A DNA stretch of 64,000 nt from Anisodus tanguticus. Taxonomy: Eukaryota > Streptophyta > Magnoliopsida > Solanales > Solanaceae. The stretch lies in assembly GCA_034509755.1 (NCBI GenBank), contig CM067552.1, forward strand, positions 14,541,001-14,605,000. The letters run 5' to 3'. The notes under the pieces were generated by a model. That model ran no database searches. It saw only the letters and a list, made by a program, of their open reading frames with translations, and was not told where the DNA came from. The position numbers were made by a program, and so were the translations under genes. Each line of letters opens with the position of its first letter. Positions within the stretch are counted from its first letter, which is position 1. Of this stretch, positions 1 through 13,100 are shown piece by piece.

Positions 1-908
1 GAAGAACTAGGAACAACTAGCTGTCAGTGGTTGTATTGCAACACATTCTTGTTCCATTTCCTTCTTCGTTTCTTAGTATCTGCTTGAGTGGCGTTTCACC
101 TCCCCTAATTAATCTCAAACCTAAGAAGTTAAACAACAAATTGCAATCCATACATAGAGAGAAGTCAGGCTTAGAATAGGCCAGCCTTGATTTTATGTAC
201 TGCAAAATAAGAGTTTCCGTTTGAGTTTGGGCAGGGCCGGGCGGAGATGGTTGTGGCGGAAATATAAGACAATTAGATTCTCAAAAAGGGAAGAAGATAT
301 TTATTTGAGTTGTACCATTTGAGTTAATCTAAATAAAAGGAACTTTATTTATTTGAAAAAGTAAAGGTAGTAGCACTAAGCTGGTTGGTTCGTCCTTTTC
401 TTTTCCTGATTGATTAGTGACCATGACAGCTAGCCTAATACCATAAGGGCTCGTTTGGTTGGGAAACAAGTTATCCCGGGATTAGTTATTCCACCCTCAA
501 TGTGGGATAAAATAACACTACAATCCCGGGATAACTAATCCCGGGATTAGTTATCTCGGAATTTTATTCCAACCAAACATAGGATAAGGAGGTACTAAAA
601 TTTTATCCCGGGACTATTTTTGCTTACCCTTCATACCAAAACGACCCCTAAAAGTTTTATCTTTTGCTCTCAGGTAGGTATTACATGCAAGAACTATTAA
701 TGCTTCGGTTTCTGGAAGAAATATACTTATTTTCAAATTTTAATGTTCTAACCTAGAAATTGTGATACATGGTCAATGGGATAACTTTATCATTACCCAT
801 ATATGGCTGAACCATAGGGTGTTTTCTCCATTTTAAAATATTATGTACCATGGCTAAAAGCTTCATGAAAGCCTAGGCACCTTTCTAATCTAGTTAATTT
901 TCTTTTAG
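1..908. other. intron sequence of the At5g03900-like gene (5' side)
   Basis: The first exon I can recognise starts at 909 after a pyrimidine-rich tract ending TTTTAG, so this stretch is read as intron of that gene. The preceding residues of the protein family are not encoded in any frame of this stretch, so the upstream exons lie before the window. It contains one MITE (447-648). I see nothing else with a clear function. Confidence 0.6.
447..648. mobile_element. Tourist-like (PIF/Harbinger) MITE
   Basis: A 202-bp element with imperfect terminal inverted repeats: the left end reads GGGCTCGTTTGGTTGGG and the right end is the inverted form of GGGGTCGTTTTGG. It is flanked by the trinucleotide TAA on both sides (444-446 and 649-651), the target duplication expected of Harbinger-type elements. 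The interior repeats a CCCGGGAT-type motif in both orientations and should fold back strongly. No coding capacity. It lies in an intron. Confidence 0.8.
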
Positions 909-1162
909 GTATTGGGATCCATACTACTATAGGAGACGACGAGTTCGCGAAAGTGGTGGGATGAACTTCATTGAATCTGTATGTGGTAAAAGGCATTGGA
1001 GCAGATGCTTTTATATTTGCATCTGAGTCTGTCATGACTAACAGTTGTTGCTAAATTTGCAGATTTTCTCCTTTGTATTTGGTGATGGTGATCCAAATCA
1101 AGAAATTGAAGAGGAGAGGTGGAAGTTGGTAATTATTGAGCACTGAATTTAGCGGTCCGTTG

Positions 1163-1195
<33 letters not shown>

Positions 1196-4100
1196 GGGTG
1201 GGGGTGGGCTTGGTCATGTGAATAAAGGGAACGGGAAGTAGAAGAGGATGGCATTCAGTGGATTAAAATCCTACACATTCTGGATAGAATTGCAACCACT
1301 AAGCTACAACTCCAAGTCAAGTGGTCTATTGACTCAATTACTCATTCCTAGCATTGTGATAACTTGTCTACTTTGTTTTCATTTTTTGCTTCTGGTAACT
1401 CTTTGGTCTTGCCTTTTGGTCAGTGGTTAGTCTCTACCCACATAAAATGACATGAGATATTGAGATGTTCTCTTTTAGTTGTTCTGTATTACAGCGTCTT
1501 TCGTCCACAATCAGTTGTTCTATTTTAGTTGTTTCATTACAATCTTCTTTTTGCAGTTACGAATTTTTCCTTATTGACACCCCAGGACATCTCTGTGGTT
1601 ACTTTGTTTGGATAAAGGGGTAGGTATCCTGGATGGAGTGACCCTTGCTTCAATCTTTTAGTGTCTATAATATAGATGACTATGAGACTTGTAGTCATAC
1701 TTTTGTATCTAAGTTTGGTGAGAAATAATTTGATGGAAGGAATGTTTGATTTTTTTCTCCGGTAGAGCGGAGGTGTAATGCCAATGCTCTCATAGTCTCA
1801 TGTTGCTACTTGGTTATTTGAGCAATGAACGAAAGAGAGTTGGGTACAGTTTTGCGTGGTGGCCAGTTAGGATTTTCCGTGCTTAATTTAACTTTGTTGG
1901 TAAGCAAAGAGTAACTTTTATTGATATACCAGCAAAAAAGAGAATGCTGGGAGAGGCTTAATGTTAACTTTTCCTTTCTTCACGGCGGGAGATGAATTAG
2001 AATCAGGTTGACCATGGGATGTATAATTTCCCAAAATAAATAAATGGCTGAAAAATGGCTTCTTCATCAATAATTGGCTCTTAGATGCAATAAATTAGTG
2101 CCTTTATGCTTGTTGCTGGCTACTTCGTAGGAATAATAACGTCGTATGTAGTATTTATGGTTACATAGATATCATTTCTGATATTAAACAAAAAGGACGC
2201 TCAAGGAAGTATAAAGTCAAAGGAAAGGATCCGCAACTCATGATCTAGAAATAGAGAAGAATAAAGAGAAAAATCTTTACAATGTTTTTTATTAATGCAA
2301 GCTCACAACTTGATATGAAGATGAAAATCATAAAACAATCTTGGTATAATTATTTTTGCATCTAATCACGTCAGATTTTTGTATTGTTTTGCTAGTTTTA
2401 GTAATGCCAACAACTGCCGATTTTTTATCCTAGTTTAAAAAGTAGAACGAGATTGGATTGAATTTGTTGACTTGTCGTAACTCCATGTTTAATATTCACT
2501 GGTACTTCCTTCCTTAGATGCTACCGGAGGATTATGCTAATGGCCAGAGAGTGTCTAGTCTGCTAACCAAATAAGGACTCTTCTTTTAGCGGGTCTTAAC
2601 TCATCATTGATTTCATTTGGGAAAGTCAAGTGTAAGGCATTATTTTGTCTATAAAATGGTACATCTGCAAACTGTTTGAGCTATTTACTTTGTGACTTTA
2701 GTAGTTTAATATATGTGCTGCACTTTTTGGTGTATATGGACAGAGAAATCACATCACAGATTTTTGATGCCTTCTCAAATTCAAGTTGCTTCCTGAAGAC
2801 TAGATGTTTTGTGTATCTTTTTTAGTTGGGTTAATCTTTCCCCTGTAAATAACACTGATTTTTTTTTTTTTTGGAGTTTGTCAGCTTTTTAGTGTTATTG
2901 AATCTCTCCTTTTGTACCTTTGCATCTGCTCGACACTTTTTAGTGATGTCTATTTCTTCAATTTTTTTAATGTATGTGCTGTCACTTTTACATCTTTTAT
3001 GTTATATGAGATATTTCTAGCAACATATAATAATTACCATTGTCTAAAAACTTTTTGCAGGTAGGGCAGTATATATCATCAAATGGTGGTGTTGTTGCTG
3101 CTGAAGAACTTGCTCCCTTTCTTGATGTGGAGACTCCTAACAAAACGGTACTTGATGGGTTTTACACGACCCATATGTTGATTTTCTTATCCATTATGTT
3201 TTTGTTTTTTTCTTTCCCCTTCCACTGCAGAAGTAATGCTATAGTTTTTGTTCCAATGGCCATTTCAGGAAAACTACTTTTAAATCCATTGAACATTTGG
3301 TTATTTGGTAATCCTGAGAGTCCATGTTTTCGCGTCATACTTAATATCTTGTTAATTGTCTATCTTGCTTTATGTTTGTGCTTATTTGCACTTCGTTATC
3401 TTACTCCTGATCTGAGAATTGACCTTTGAATAACCTGTGGGTTTTCTCTGACAGGATGATGAGTCATACATCCTTCCAGTGCTTTTACGGTTTGATGGTC
3501 AGCCAGAAGTAGATGAAGAAGTATGTGAAAGCTTTATTCAAGATATATTTTTGTTTAAATTCTTCCTTCAGATTAGTATGGGTGGTGCCTTTTTCTGTGC
3601 ACATGGCTTTGGAAAAGGATTTGGTATCTGCCATAGTGCAACCTTAGCTTCAAGAAACTTTTGAGGATCAGTTTTAGCTTCTGAATTTGTGACCAGGAGG
3701 TCATGGGTTCAAGCCGTGGAAACAGCCTCTTGCAGAAATGCAGGGTAAGGCTACGTACAATAGACCCTTGTGGTCCGGCCCTTCCGCGGACCCCGCTCGT
3801 AGCGGGAGCTTAGTGCACTGGGCTGCCCTTTTTTTAGTTTTAGCTTTTGAATATTCTTGCGTGAAGTCTCTAGCGTCATTTTCTGAAACCTGGTTCTGGG
3901 CAACAGACATTAGAAGTTATTAGACTTCCATAAATTTGTCAGTTGGCCTATCAATTTTTATCACCTGACTCCAACTAATCTCATTACTGACATTCTTGCC
4001 TTTGCCAGCCGTTTCATTTAGACGCCTCATTCTGATTCCTGGAATCTTCAACATGCATCGTACTTGTGTTGATTAGTTATAATATGGATATTGTAATTGT

Positions 4101-7100
4101 ATTGATAGTTCAAAATATTCTAAAGAATCTGCCAAAAGTTTAATATACTAATCTCAAATTCACACCTTAGCTCTATTTGTAGCCAACTCATTATGTCGAG
4201 CTGTTTGAGTCTTTGAGAGACAGAGAGCATTAATTATCATATTTTAACCCTGAGAGGATATCTGAAAAGGTCAAATATATCGCCAAGCTTTGAACAGAGC
4301 CAAGTCTTATTTCTAATCAACAAATTTTGAAGTCAGAGATTTATGATAGGAAAGAAAAAGCCCATTTACCAAATATTTTGGATAACAGAGCTCAAGATAT
4401 GGGATAAAGAAGTCATATTATTCAATTTTATCACTATTTAGACATCAAAAATTTAAATGAAATACGGAGTCGGAACTAAAAGAAACAAGAAAGGGGACTC
4501 TGAAAGAGAGTCGGTGTTATTATATGCAAGATGATGTAAACTTATGTCTCATTTCAGCTTTCTTTTTTCTTTCTCAATAACTGTTAAAGGGTTGTTTCTG
4601 CATTCTAGTACAAAGAGCACAGATCACTCCGTAAATGAGTTTTTTCCCTCTTGACTCAAAATTTCAACTTTAAGGGCTCAGAAAATTTAAAAATAATGGT
4701 TGATCTGAGCTATTGGGTATATTATTGGTGTCTTTGACATTTGCATACAAGTTTGGTGCCAAAATTTAAATATCTATATAGTGTCTTATGGGAGCTAGCA
4801 GCATGGGGTGCTGTGATAAAAGTGATAGAAAGGGTTACTGAGGCAAGCATAATAGTTAAAGGGGACTGTATGCATAACTTCATGGTTGTTGAGGGGCTTT
4901 TGATATCTCTTTCCCTATGTTGTGCGCCCAAAAATCTCTTTACGACAAGTTTCTCACATTCCCTTTTCTCTATAAATTATTTTTTTCCAGGGAAATATCC
5001 TGTACCGTTTTCCATCACTTCAGCGTACAGCTGCTCCAGAAAAGAGTGGAAGGAAGGAGTATGTAGGAAAAAGATGGACTGACTGGGTTGGACAGGTTGA
5101 AAGATTTCTTCAAGAAAAGAAGTGGCAATTTAGGTATCATTTGTCTTAGTTATTGGTAAATTTAGATTTCTTGTGGATTTGAGTTCTCTAACATGACTGT
5201 TTGCAATGCAGTAAAACAAGCTCATCCGAAAGGGCATTGGTCATTGGATTGGGTGGGCTCAATTTGTTTGGAGTCATTATTCTTGGTACCATGTTGAAGT
5301 AAGGATCTCCATGTGGTGCTTTAGACTTCTTAAGTTTTGCTTCTATAATTTGTCACGACCCAAAATTTCACAAGGATTGGTGACCACCACTCGGCAACCT
5401 CTAGCCGAGCGAACCATCCCTTTAAGCATTTTCATAAACATTCTAAGTATAAAAACAATTTTAATATAGTGAGTTCTAAATATCATAACCCAAAAGATAA
5501 TCAAATCCAAAGTACATAGCTGAATCCATAAGTCTAAACCTAACAATAGAGTCAAAGAAGCATGTGAGAGTCAAGTGGGATGCAACCCGAGAATACTGAG
5601 TAGAAGTAAATAAAGTAAAACATCTAGTCACCACAGGACTGGAGTGCTTGACTCACCGCTGGAACACAAATGCTGATCTGCTCACACACTCAGTTCGCTG
5701 GCACTCGGAACTGTCACTGCATGGATGTAAGAGGCGAAAGAGGGACGAGTATAGGGAGTACTCAGTAAGTCTCATCGGTTGACCGTTGAAAGGGTTGTGG
5801 CAAGACTTAACAAAATAATCAATATAATATGACAAGTAAACCACACAGTACAATATTTATCAACATTAAATGAGAATCATAATATAGTCAATCTTGACAA
5901 TATATCAGACAGTTACAATAGTTAAATAACATCTTTCAGAATAAGCATATATATTAGTATGCAACAAATAAAGGCGCAAGTGCACAAATAGGCAATTTTG
6001 GGACCCCAATTTAAGTCATGGCCAAAGTTCATAAATTACTGTAAGTTCAGCCATTTCAGTCCGAAGTTGCAAAAATCCGTAAGTCAAATTTTGTCTGAAG
6101 TTTAAAATTTCGACATACACGTCTAAAGTTTTGCTTGCCTAAGGCCAACTTCAAACCCGTATATCTGAAATTTGAACTGCCAATGTCTGAAGTTTCAAGA
6201 CATATATGTCCGAAACTGAGGAGGAGGTTTCTTGAAGTTTGAACTACCAATGTTCATCCCTGTCAATATTTTCAAGCTTTTCCAACAACACCACTTGGTT
6301 TAAACTCACTTTCCATTTACGAAATTCAAGATCCACCTCTTCAAGCTTGCAACAATAGTATTTTTTTAGATGGTATTTTAATTTACTTGATAAAATCTTG
6401 TATATAGGACTTGCTGGATTTATCATTTTATGCATTTCGTCTGAATTTTGTCTACATCGGCTACCAGTTAAATATTTTGAAAGAACTGGTTATAGGTTAA
6501 ATAGGACCCGTCCAAATAGGTTGCCCATGAAATTTTACACAAATGGATGACAACAACGGATGCATCAAGATCTTTATAGTATATTCTCATATTCATTCTT
6601 AACTGACGTGTACACTTCCTATAGGGTCCACACCATAGATCGTGACTTATGGAGAGAGGATCCTTTCCACATGCTATAGAGCCATGTATTGCAACATGCT
6701 CAAAAAAATCACGAGCCATCCATAGTGCATCCTCAAAATAATCTGGAGCCTTGCAATTAAGATTACTTAATATAGTAATGGAATAGAGGTAAGGTAGTAG
6801 AGGTCTTGTGATTCATATTCTACGCCAATCGTCTGTCCCATACTGTTGTCCTACATAATAAAAGAATCAAGAAATAGTATGGCACAATTTAAGGCACAAG
6901 TCAAATGACTGATGGATGCAAGCTTAAAAGGACAACCAGGGATATAAAGAACAAAATTTAGAGTGACAGAGGATATGGGTTTAGCTTGTCCAACTCCATT
7001 TTCTTTTGTTTGGATCCCATTGTCTAAAGTAATAGCGGGAAGAGACGGTGAATAATCAATATTCGACAGAAGTGATTTATCACAAAAAATATGATCAGAA

Positions 7101-10100
7101 GCACCGGATTCTACAACCCACGATCCAAGGGTTTTAGACTTTGCGATTGAGGCTACTTGTGGAGATGTCTGCTTACTTGTTCGATACTGAAGGTACTCAT
7201 TATATTCTTCTTCAAACAAATAAGCCCGTTGATTACCTGTAGTGGCAGTCTGAGCAAGATGAGCATTTTTGGGTGGTCGACCTTGCAAAGAATAACATAC
7301 TTTACGAGTGTGTCCAAACCTATTTCAGTAACTACACTTAGGTTGAGATCTGCAAACTTCGCGAGTGTGTCCAAGCCTATTACAATAACTACACTTAGGT
7401 CGAGATCTTCCAAACCGACCTCCATGTGCGATTTTTTGTTCTCCTCAGTAGGGGTTCTGAAGTAATCATAGGACTTGAACTTTCAATTTCCGTATTTTTG
7501 GAGCCAACAATATCACACCCAAAAACATGGTTGACTTGAAGAAGGGTCTGAACAAAGAAAGTGACTTTGAGGTTTCTATTTTCGGAAAAGTAGCTGGAGA
7601 AATTCTTTTAGTAGTTCAGAAGTTGAAATCTTCTTAAAGACTGCTAGAAAACTTCAGCCGAGTCGCAAAGTACAATTAAAGTTCAGAAAATTTGCTTTAA
7701 AATTGACAGACAATGCCGGAAAAACTCAGATTTTGCCAGAAAATCGATCGGATCACCGGAAAGTGGTCGGAATCCAGAAGTAAATGGTATGAGTCAGTTC
7801 GAAATCTCTGCGTGATGTTGACAATAGAATATTTTCTCAAAGAAAATGGCTGGAAACAGTCTGGAAATGCTGGAAACACCTGAAATCACCGAATGTCAAA
7901 ACAAAATTGATGGGAAGGCTCGCAAGGAGAAGATTTCAGGAATAATGTGCAAACCTGACATTGAGAAGGTATATAACCATGTGAACTGGGACTTACTGTT
8001 ACATATTCTTCACAAAATGGGTTTTGGAAGGAAATTGGTGAGTTGGATCAGGTTCTGTATAAGCACAATCAAGTTCTCCATCTTAATCAATGGTTCTCTT
8101 GCAGGTATTTTCCCATCTCTAATGGGATTGAGAAAGGGTGACCCTGTCTCACCTTTTCTATTCATACTAGCTATGGAGGGTTTGAACAATATGATAAAAA
8201 ATGCTAATGGTAATGAATGGATTAAGGGGGTTCAACATAGCAAACAGTCTAATTACCAGGCTGGAGGTAACTCATCTTCAGTATGCAAATGATACACTAA
8301 TATTTTGTGATGCAAATGAGAGCCAAGTCAAGTATTTAAGAGTTATTTTGATCTTGTTTGAAGCTATCTCTGTGCTAAGCATTAATGGGAGGAATAATTA
8401 GATTTATAACATCCAGCAGCTAACAATACACTTTGGGAGGGGAGATTGGAACTATTCTAACTGTTAGAATAGGATTGTATATGGTGTCTTGTTAGCTTGC
8501 AGATATTTTCACTCGGGAGATATTTTTACAAAATTTGTGAAGTCATGTATAAGCGTGCAGATATTTTCACCAAGTCCCTCATTGGTCCTCGCATTAGTTG
8601 CATCTATAACAAGCTCGGTACCTATGACTTATATGCACCAGCTTGAGGGGGAGTGGTAGAATAGGAACATGAATAAGATTGTATAAAGTGTCCTACGTGG
8701 AAAAGGATTGTAATGTAGTGTCTATAAATAGCGCTCAGTGTAATAATATAGCTAATGTACCTTAATAATATTTCCCGAGCCTTTATTTCTCACACTAACC
8801 ACTTATATGGGGATGCCTTTGGGAGCTAAAAGCAAGTACAGAGATATCTGGAATGAAGTATTAGAAAGGTGTGAGAAAAAGTTAGCAAGGTGGAAATCAA
8901 ATTACATCTGTTTGGGTGGAAAACTGGTACTTATAAATTCTGTACTGGATGCTCTCTCTACTTACATGATGTCCTTATTCCTATCCCTGCTAGTGGAAAA
9001 AAGAGGCTGGACAGACTGAGAAGTAATTTCCTATGGCATGGAAACAAAGAGAAACAAGGATTCTATTTTGGAGTGAAGTTCTTTCTTTCTTTGAAGGTCT
9101 TTGAAACCCCCAAGACATATAGTTAGTATAGTTAGAATGGAACTGCCGTCTTTTTTGTATAGGGCTACCATTGCTGAAGTCCAGCATCAGGAACAGCCTC
9201 AAGAGCTGAGTCTGTCTGAAAGTTAGTGAATCTCGGGGAGAGCCACGAACTTAAGGAGCTAACTTAAGCTTGGTCCATTGTCATTCCGGTCCTAGCTGGT
9301 TCCATGATCTAGGGATTCAATCTAATCTCCAGTGGAAATTTTTGACCATCGACAAGCATAAAGTGGGATTTGGAATCAGGAACTTGAGAAAGCAAATTAA
9401 GTGTTTACTGATGAAATGGTTATGGAGGTTCAACTTCAGATAGGTTAACAATGGCCCCATTTCCTTTCTTTCTCTCATCAACACGAGTGAGGAGCAAGCA
9501 TTATGGGGCAATGTTGTAAAGACAAAATAGGGAAAAGAAGGTTTTTTAATGACAAAACAGGTGAAGAACCCTAAAGGATGGCAGGAAAATTCTATTTTGG
9601 GAGGACAACTGGTTGATAATTGGTAGCCTTAAGCAACTTTTTCCTGACTTGTATGAGCTCAAACGACTTGTATGGGCTAAATCAAGCAATAGTGAAGGAA
9701 CTTTGGTCCTTACCAGGATGGAACATCACATTTAGAAGACCTTTTCATTATTTGGAACTGCCCTGCACAGCAGAATTTCTTAAGACTCTGGGACAATTCA
9801 AAGGTCTGCAGGAGAGGGAAGATACACTTAGCTGGCAGAAACATAGCAGTGGTTTCTATATAGTCAGCTCAACTTACAGAGATCTGAACCAGGATAGGGG
9901 TCAAGTCAATTAATGGCTTTGGAAACATATATGGAGAGTAAAGATACCATATAAAGTTGCATGCTTTACTTGGCTGGTAGTTAAAAAAGCTGTTCTAACG
10001 GAGGATAATCTAAGGAAAAGAGGTATATCAATTTGTTCATGGTGTTACCTGTGTAGCCAAGAGGCAGAGACGATCAACATCTATTCTTATATTGCAAAGT

Positions 10101-13100
10101 GACTAGTCAGCTGTGGGAATTGTTTATTAACCTCAACCTCAAGGATATACTAAGGGCAATGTCAGGAAGAACAACTGAACTTCTGTCATGTTAGAATGGA
10201 GGTAAAATTACTACCAACGAAGTTGGATGGAAGATTGTCCCAACAGCTATTTGGTGGACTGTTTGGAAGAAGAGAAACTTAAGATGCTTTGAAGATATAA
10301 CTAGCAATATGCAGAAGATTAAGATGAACTGCATTCACTTTTTATTTTGGTGTAAAGCTGAATATATTGATCACCTAAATTATATTTTACAGGTTTTAGA
10401 TTCATTGTAAGAAGAGAAAGGACTGTAGTTTGGTTTTTGTTGTAAACATCTTTTAGTTTCAAGCAGAATCTTTACAACAACAACAACAGTGTAACCAGTG
10501 TAATCCCATAAGTGGGGTCTGGGGAGGGTAGACTGTACGCAGACCTTACCTCTACCTTGGGAGGTAGAGAGGCTGTTTCCGAGAGACCCTCGGTTCAAGA
10601 GAAAGCACAATAAAGGATGTCAGGCAAAATTGACAAGGTAAAGGATTCAAGGCATAGTACTATAGAATAAACATTATGAAGAAAAGTAATAGTGACTACA
10701 GCAAACTAATACGGTAATCAAGTATGAGAGAGAGCAGATAATGACAGAGATAAAAGGGCATAGTACTATAGTTCAAGCAGAATCTTTGTGCTGAAGAATT
10801 CATATAATTTATTGGAATATGTTACTTCTTCAAAACAAATTCTATATAGATTGGTATTCATGTTCAAAATAATAATAATAGCATAGGACTATGCACTACT
10901 ACAACAACAACACCATACACAGTATAATCCCACCAGGTGGGGTCCGGGGAAGATAGTGTACGCAGACCTTACCTCTACCATGTAATGGCAGAGAGGCTGT
11001 TTCCGATAAACCCTCGGCTCAAGGAGAGATGAAAAGGCAACAATAATAATAGGTAGTAAAAGTAGCAAGTTAATAAGGTAAACGAAGTGAAAGAAACAAG
11101 CAGGTAGCACTAGATATCTAAGAATAAGCAAACGTAAAAAGGTACTAATACTCCTGGTACGTAAAGAGATCTGCTCGTTAATCTACTAACCCTCTACCCT
11201 AATACTTGACATCCACACCTTCCTATCAAAGATCATGTACTCGGTAAGCTGAAGTTGCGTCATCTCCTGCCTAATCACGTCTCCCCAAGATTTCTTTGGC
11301 CTACCTTTCCCTCTCCCTCTCCTCAGTCCCACCACGACCAACTTCTCACACCTCCCCACTAGAGCATCTGTGCATCTCCTCTGCACATGTCCGAACCATC
11401 TCAATCTCCCTTCCCGCAACTTATCCACCACGAGGGACATTCCTACCTTGCCTTGAATCAGTTCATTCTTAATCTTATCTCTTTTGGTGTGTCCACACAT
11501 CCATCTTTGCATTCTCATTTCTGCAACCTTCATCTTCTGGACATGAGCTTTCTTAACTGGTAAAATTCCGCGTCATACAACATAGTCGATCTAACCACCA
11601 CTCTGTAGAACTTGCCTTCAAGTCTTGACGACACATTCTTATCACACCAAACATCGGAAGCGAGCTTCCATTTCATCCATTCTGCTCCAATACGATATGT
11701 GACATCATTGTCAATCTCTCCCTTGGATAACTGACCCCAGGTACTTGAAACTCTCTCTTGGATATGACTTGGGTATCAAGCCTCACGTCCTCGTCTGTTT
11801 CATGAATCATGTAACTGAAATTGCACTCCAAGTATTCTGTCTTGATCTTGCTCAACTTGAATAGACTCCAAGGTCTGTCTCCAAACTTCTATCTTCGCGT
11901 CTCGTCAATCAGTACTATGCCATCTGCCAATAACATGCACCGTGACACCTCCCCTTGAATGTGATGAGTCCGTGCGTCCATCGCCAAGGCAAAAAGAAAC
12001 GGGCAAAGAGTGTATTATTCATGTCAACTTCAATTTGAGGTATTAGTGTACATAGGAATATACAATAAAGGAGCAGCCCGGTGCACTAAGCTCCCGCTAT
12101 GCGCGGGGTCCGGAAAGGGTCGAACCACAAGGGTCTATTGTATGCAGCCTTACCTCACATTTCTGCAAGAGGCTGTTTCCACGGCTTGAACCAATGACCT
12201 CCTGGTCACATGGCAACCACTTTACTTGTTACTCCAAGGCTCCCCTTCTACATAGGAATATACAATGATACCTCAAATTGCAGTTGACACTATTTCACTG
12301 CTCCCAGTCCTTCACTGTGTTGCTTAGACAATGCAAGATTCTGATCAGCTTGCTCTCAACGTAGCCTACTGTCTAAGCCCATTGCTTCCTTTAATCCCAA
12401 CTGTTCCTCCATATCATCAACATTAATGTGCAATTACAACCAAGCAAATCAGCATGTATTCTTTTCTCAATACCCCTTTTCTGCTGCCACTACCGCTACT
12501 TTATCAATGAAGTCTGTCTTTTGCTACATTGTTTTTCCCACATACCCGTAAGAGTAGCTGCTGTACAAGGCCAAACAAATCAGCACACGATTTCTTATAA
12601 TCAACACTTTAATAATCATTGCTCTTGTTTGGAATATACTATGTAAAGCTAGTTTGGACTTGGCCCACTACCTTTCAATTTAGCTTGTTATCCAATTATT
12701 TTCAGGCCCAAATCCCCCCCCCCCCCCCTTATATATTTATGTATGTAATTTCCAAGCCATTAATAATCATAATCATTGCTTTGGATCATTGCAATGTTTC
12801 TCTAACATCTTCCACTTGAATTGTATATTGAAGGAACATGACAGTCAGTCCGAGCAACTTCATCTCATTTGTGTCCGAGATATTTCCTTTACTTCAGGTA
12901 TCTACTGTAGTATCATTCATGAGCTAAATTTTGTTTGTGTATTAAATCATCCATATTTGAGATCATTCACGCGCTGCAATTGGATTTAGTTCTCACTTTA
13001 GAATATTCATGTTGTATGCGATCACTGTATTCAAATAGTTTTCACATCTTTTTGGGTGATAGGAAGGCATGAAGCTGATTACTTTGTTTGATAATTTTGC

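Noticed and set aside
3040..3429. A 129-residue protein starting before 3060
   Set aside because: It reads through a splice acceptor and donor into intron. Only 3061-3147 is coding by homology and phase.
3738..3923. Open frame over the SINE in the third intron
   Set aside because: It only follows the SINE sequence; the host exons on each side splice in a consistent phase without it.
4741..5082. A 113-residue open frame
   Set aside because: It overlaps exon 4991-5133 in a different frame; the true frame is GNILYRFPSLQ.
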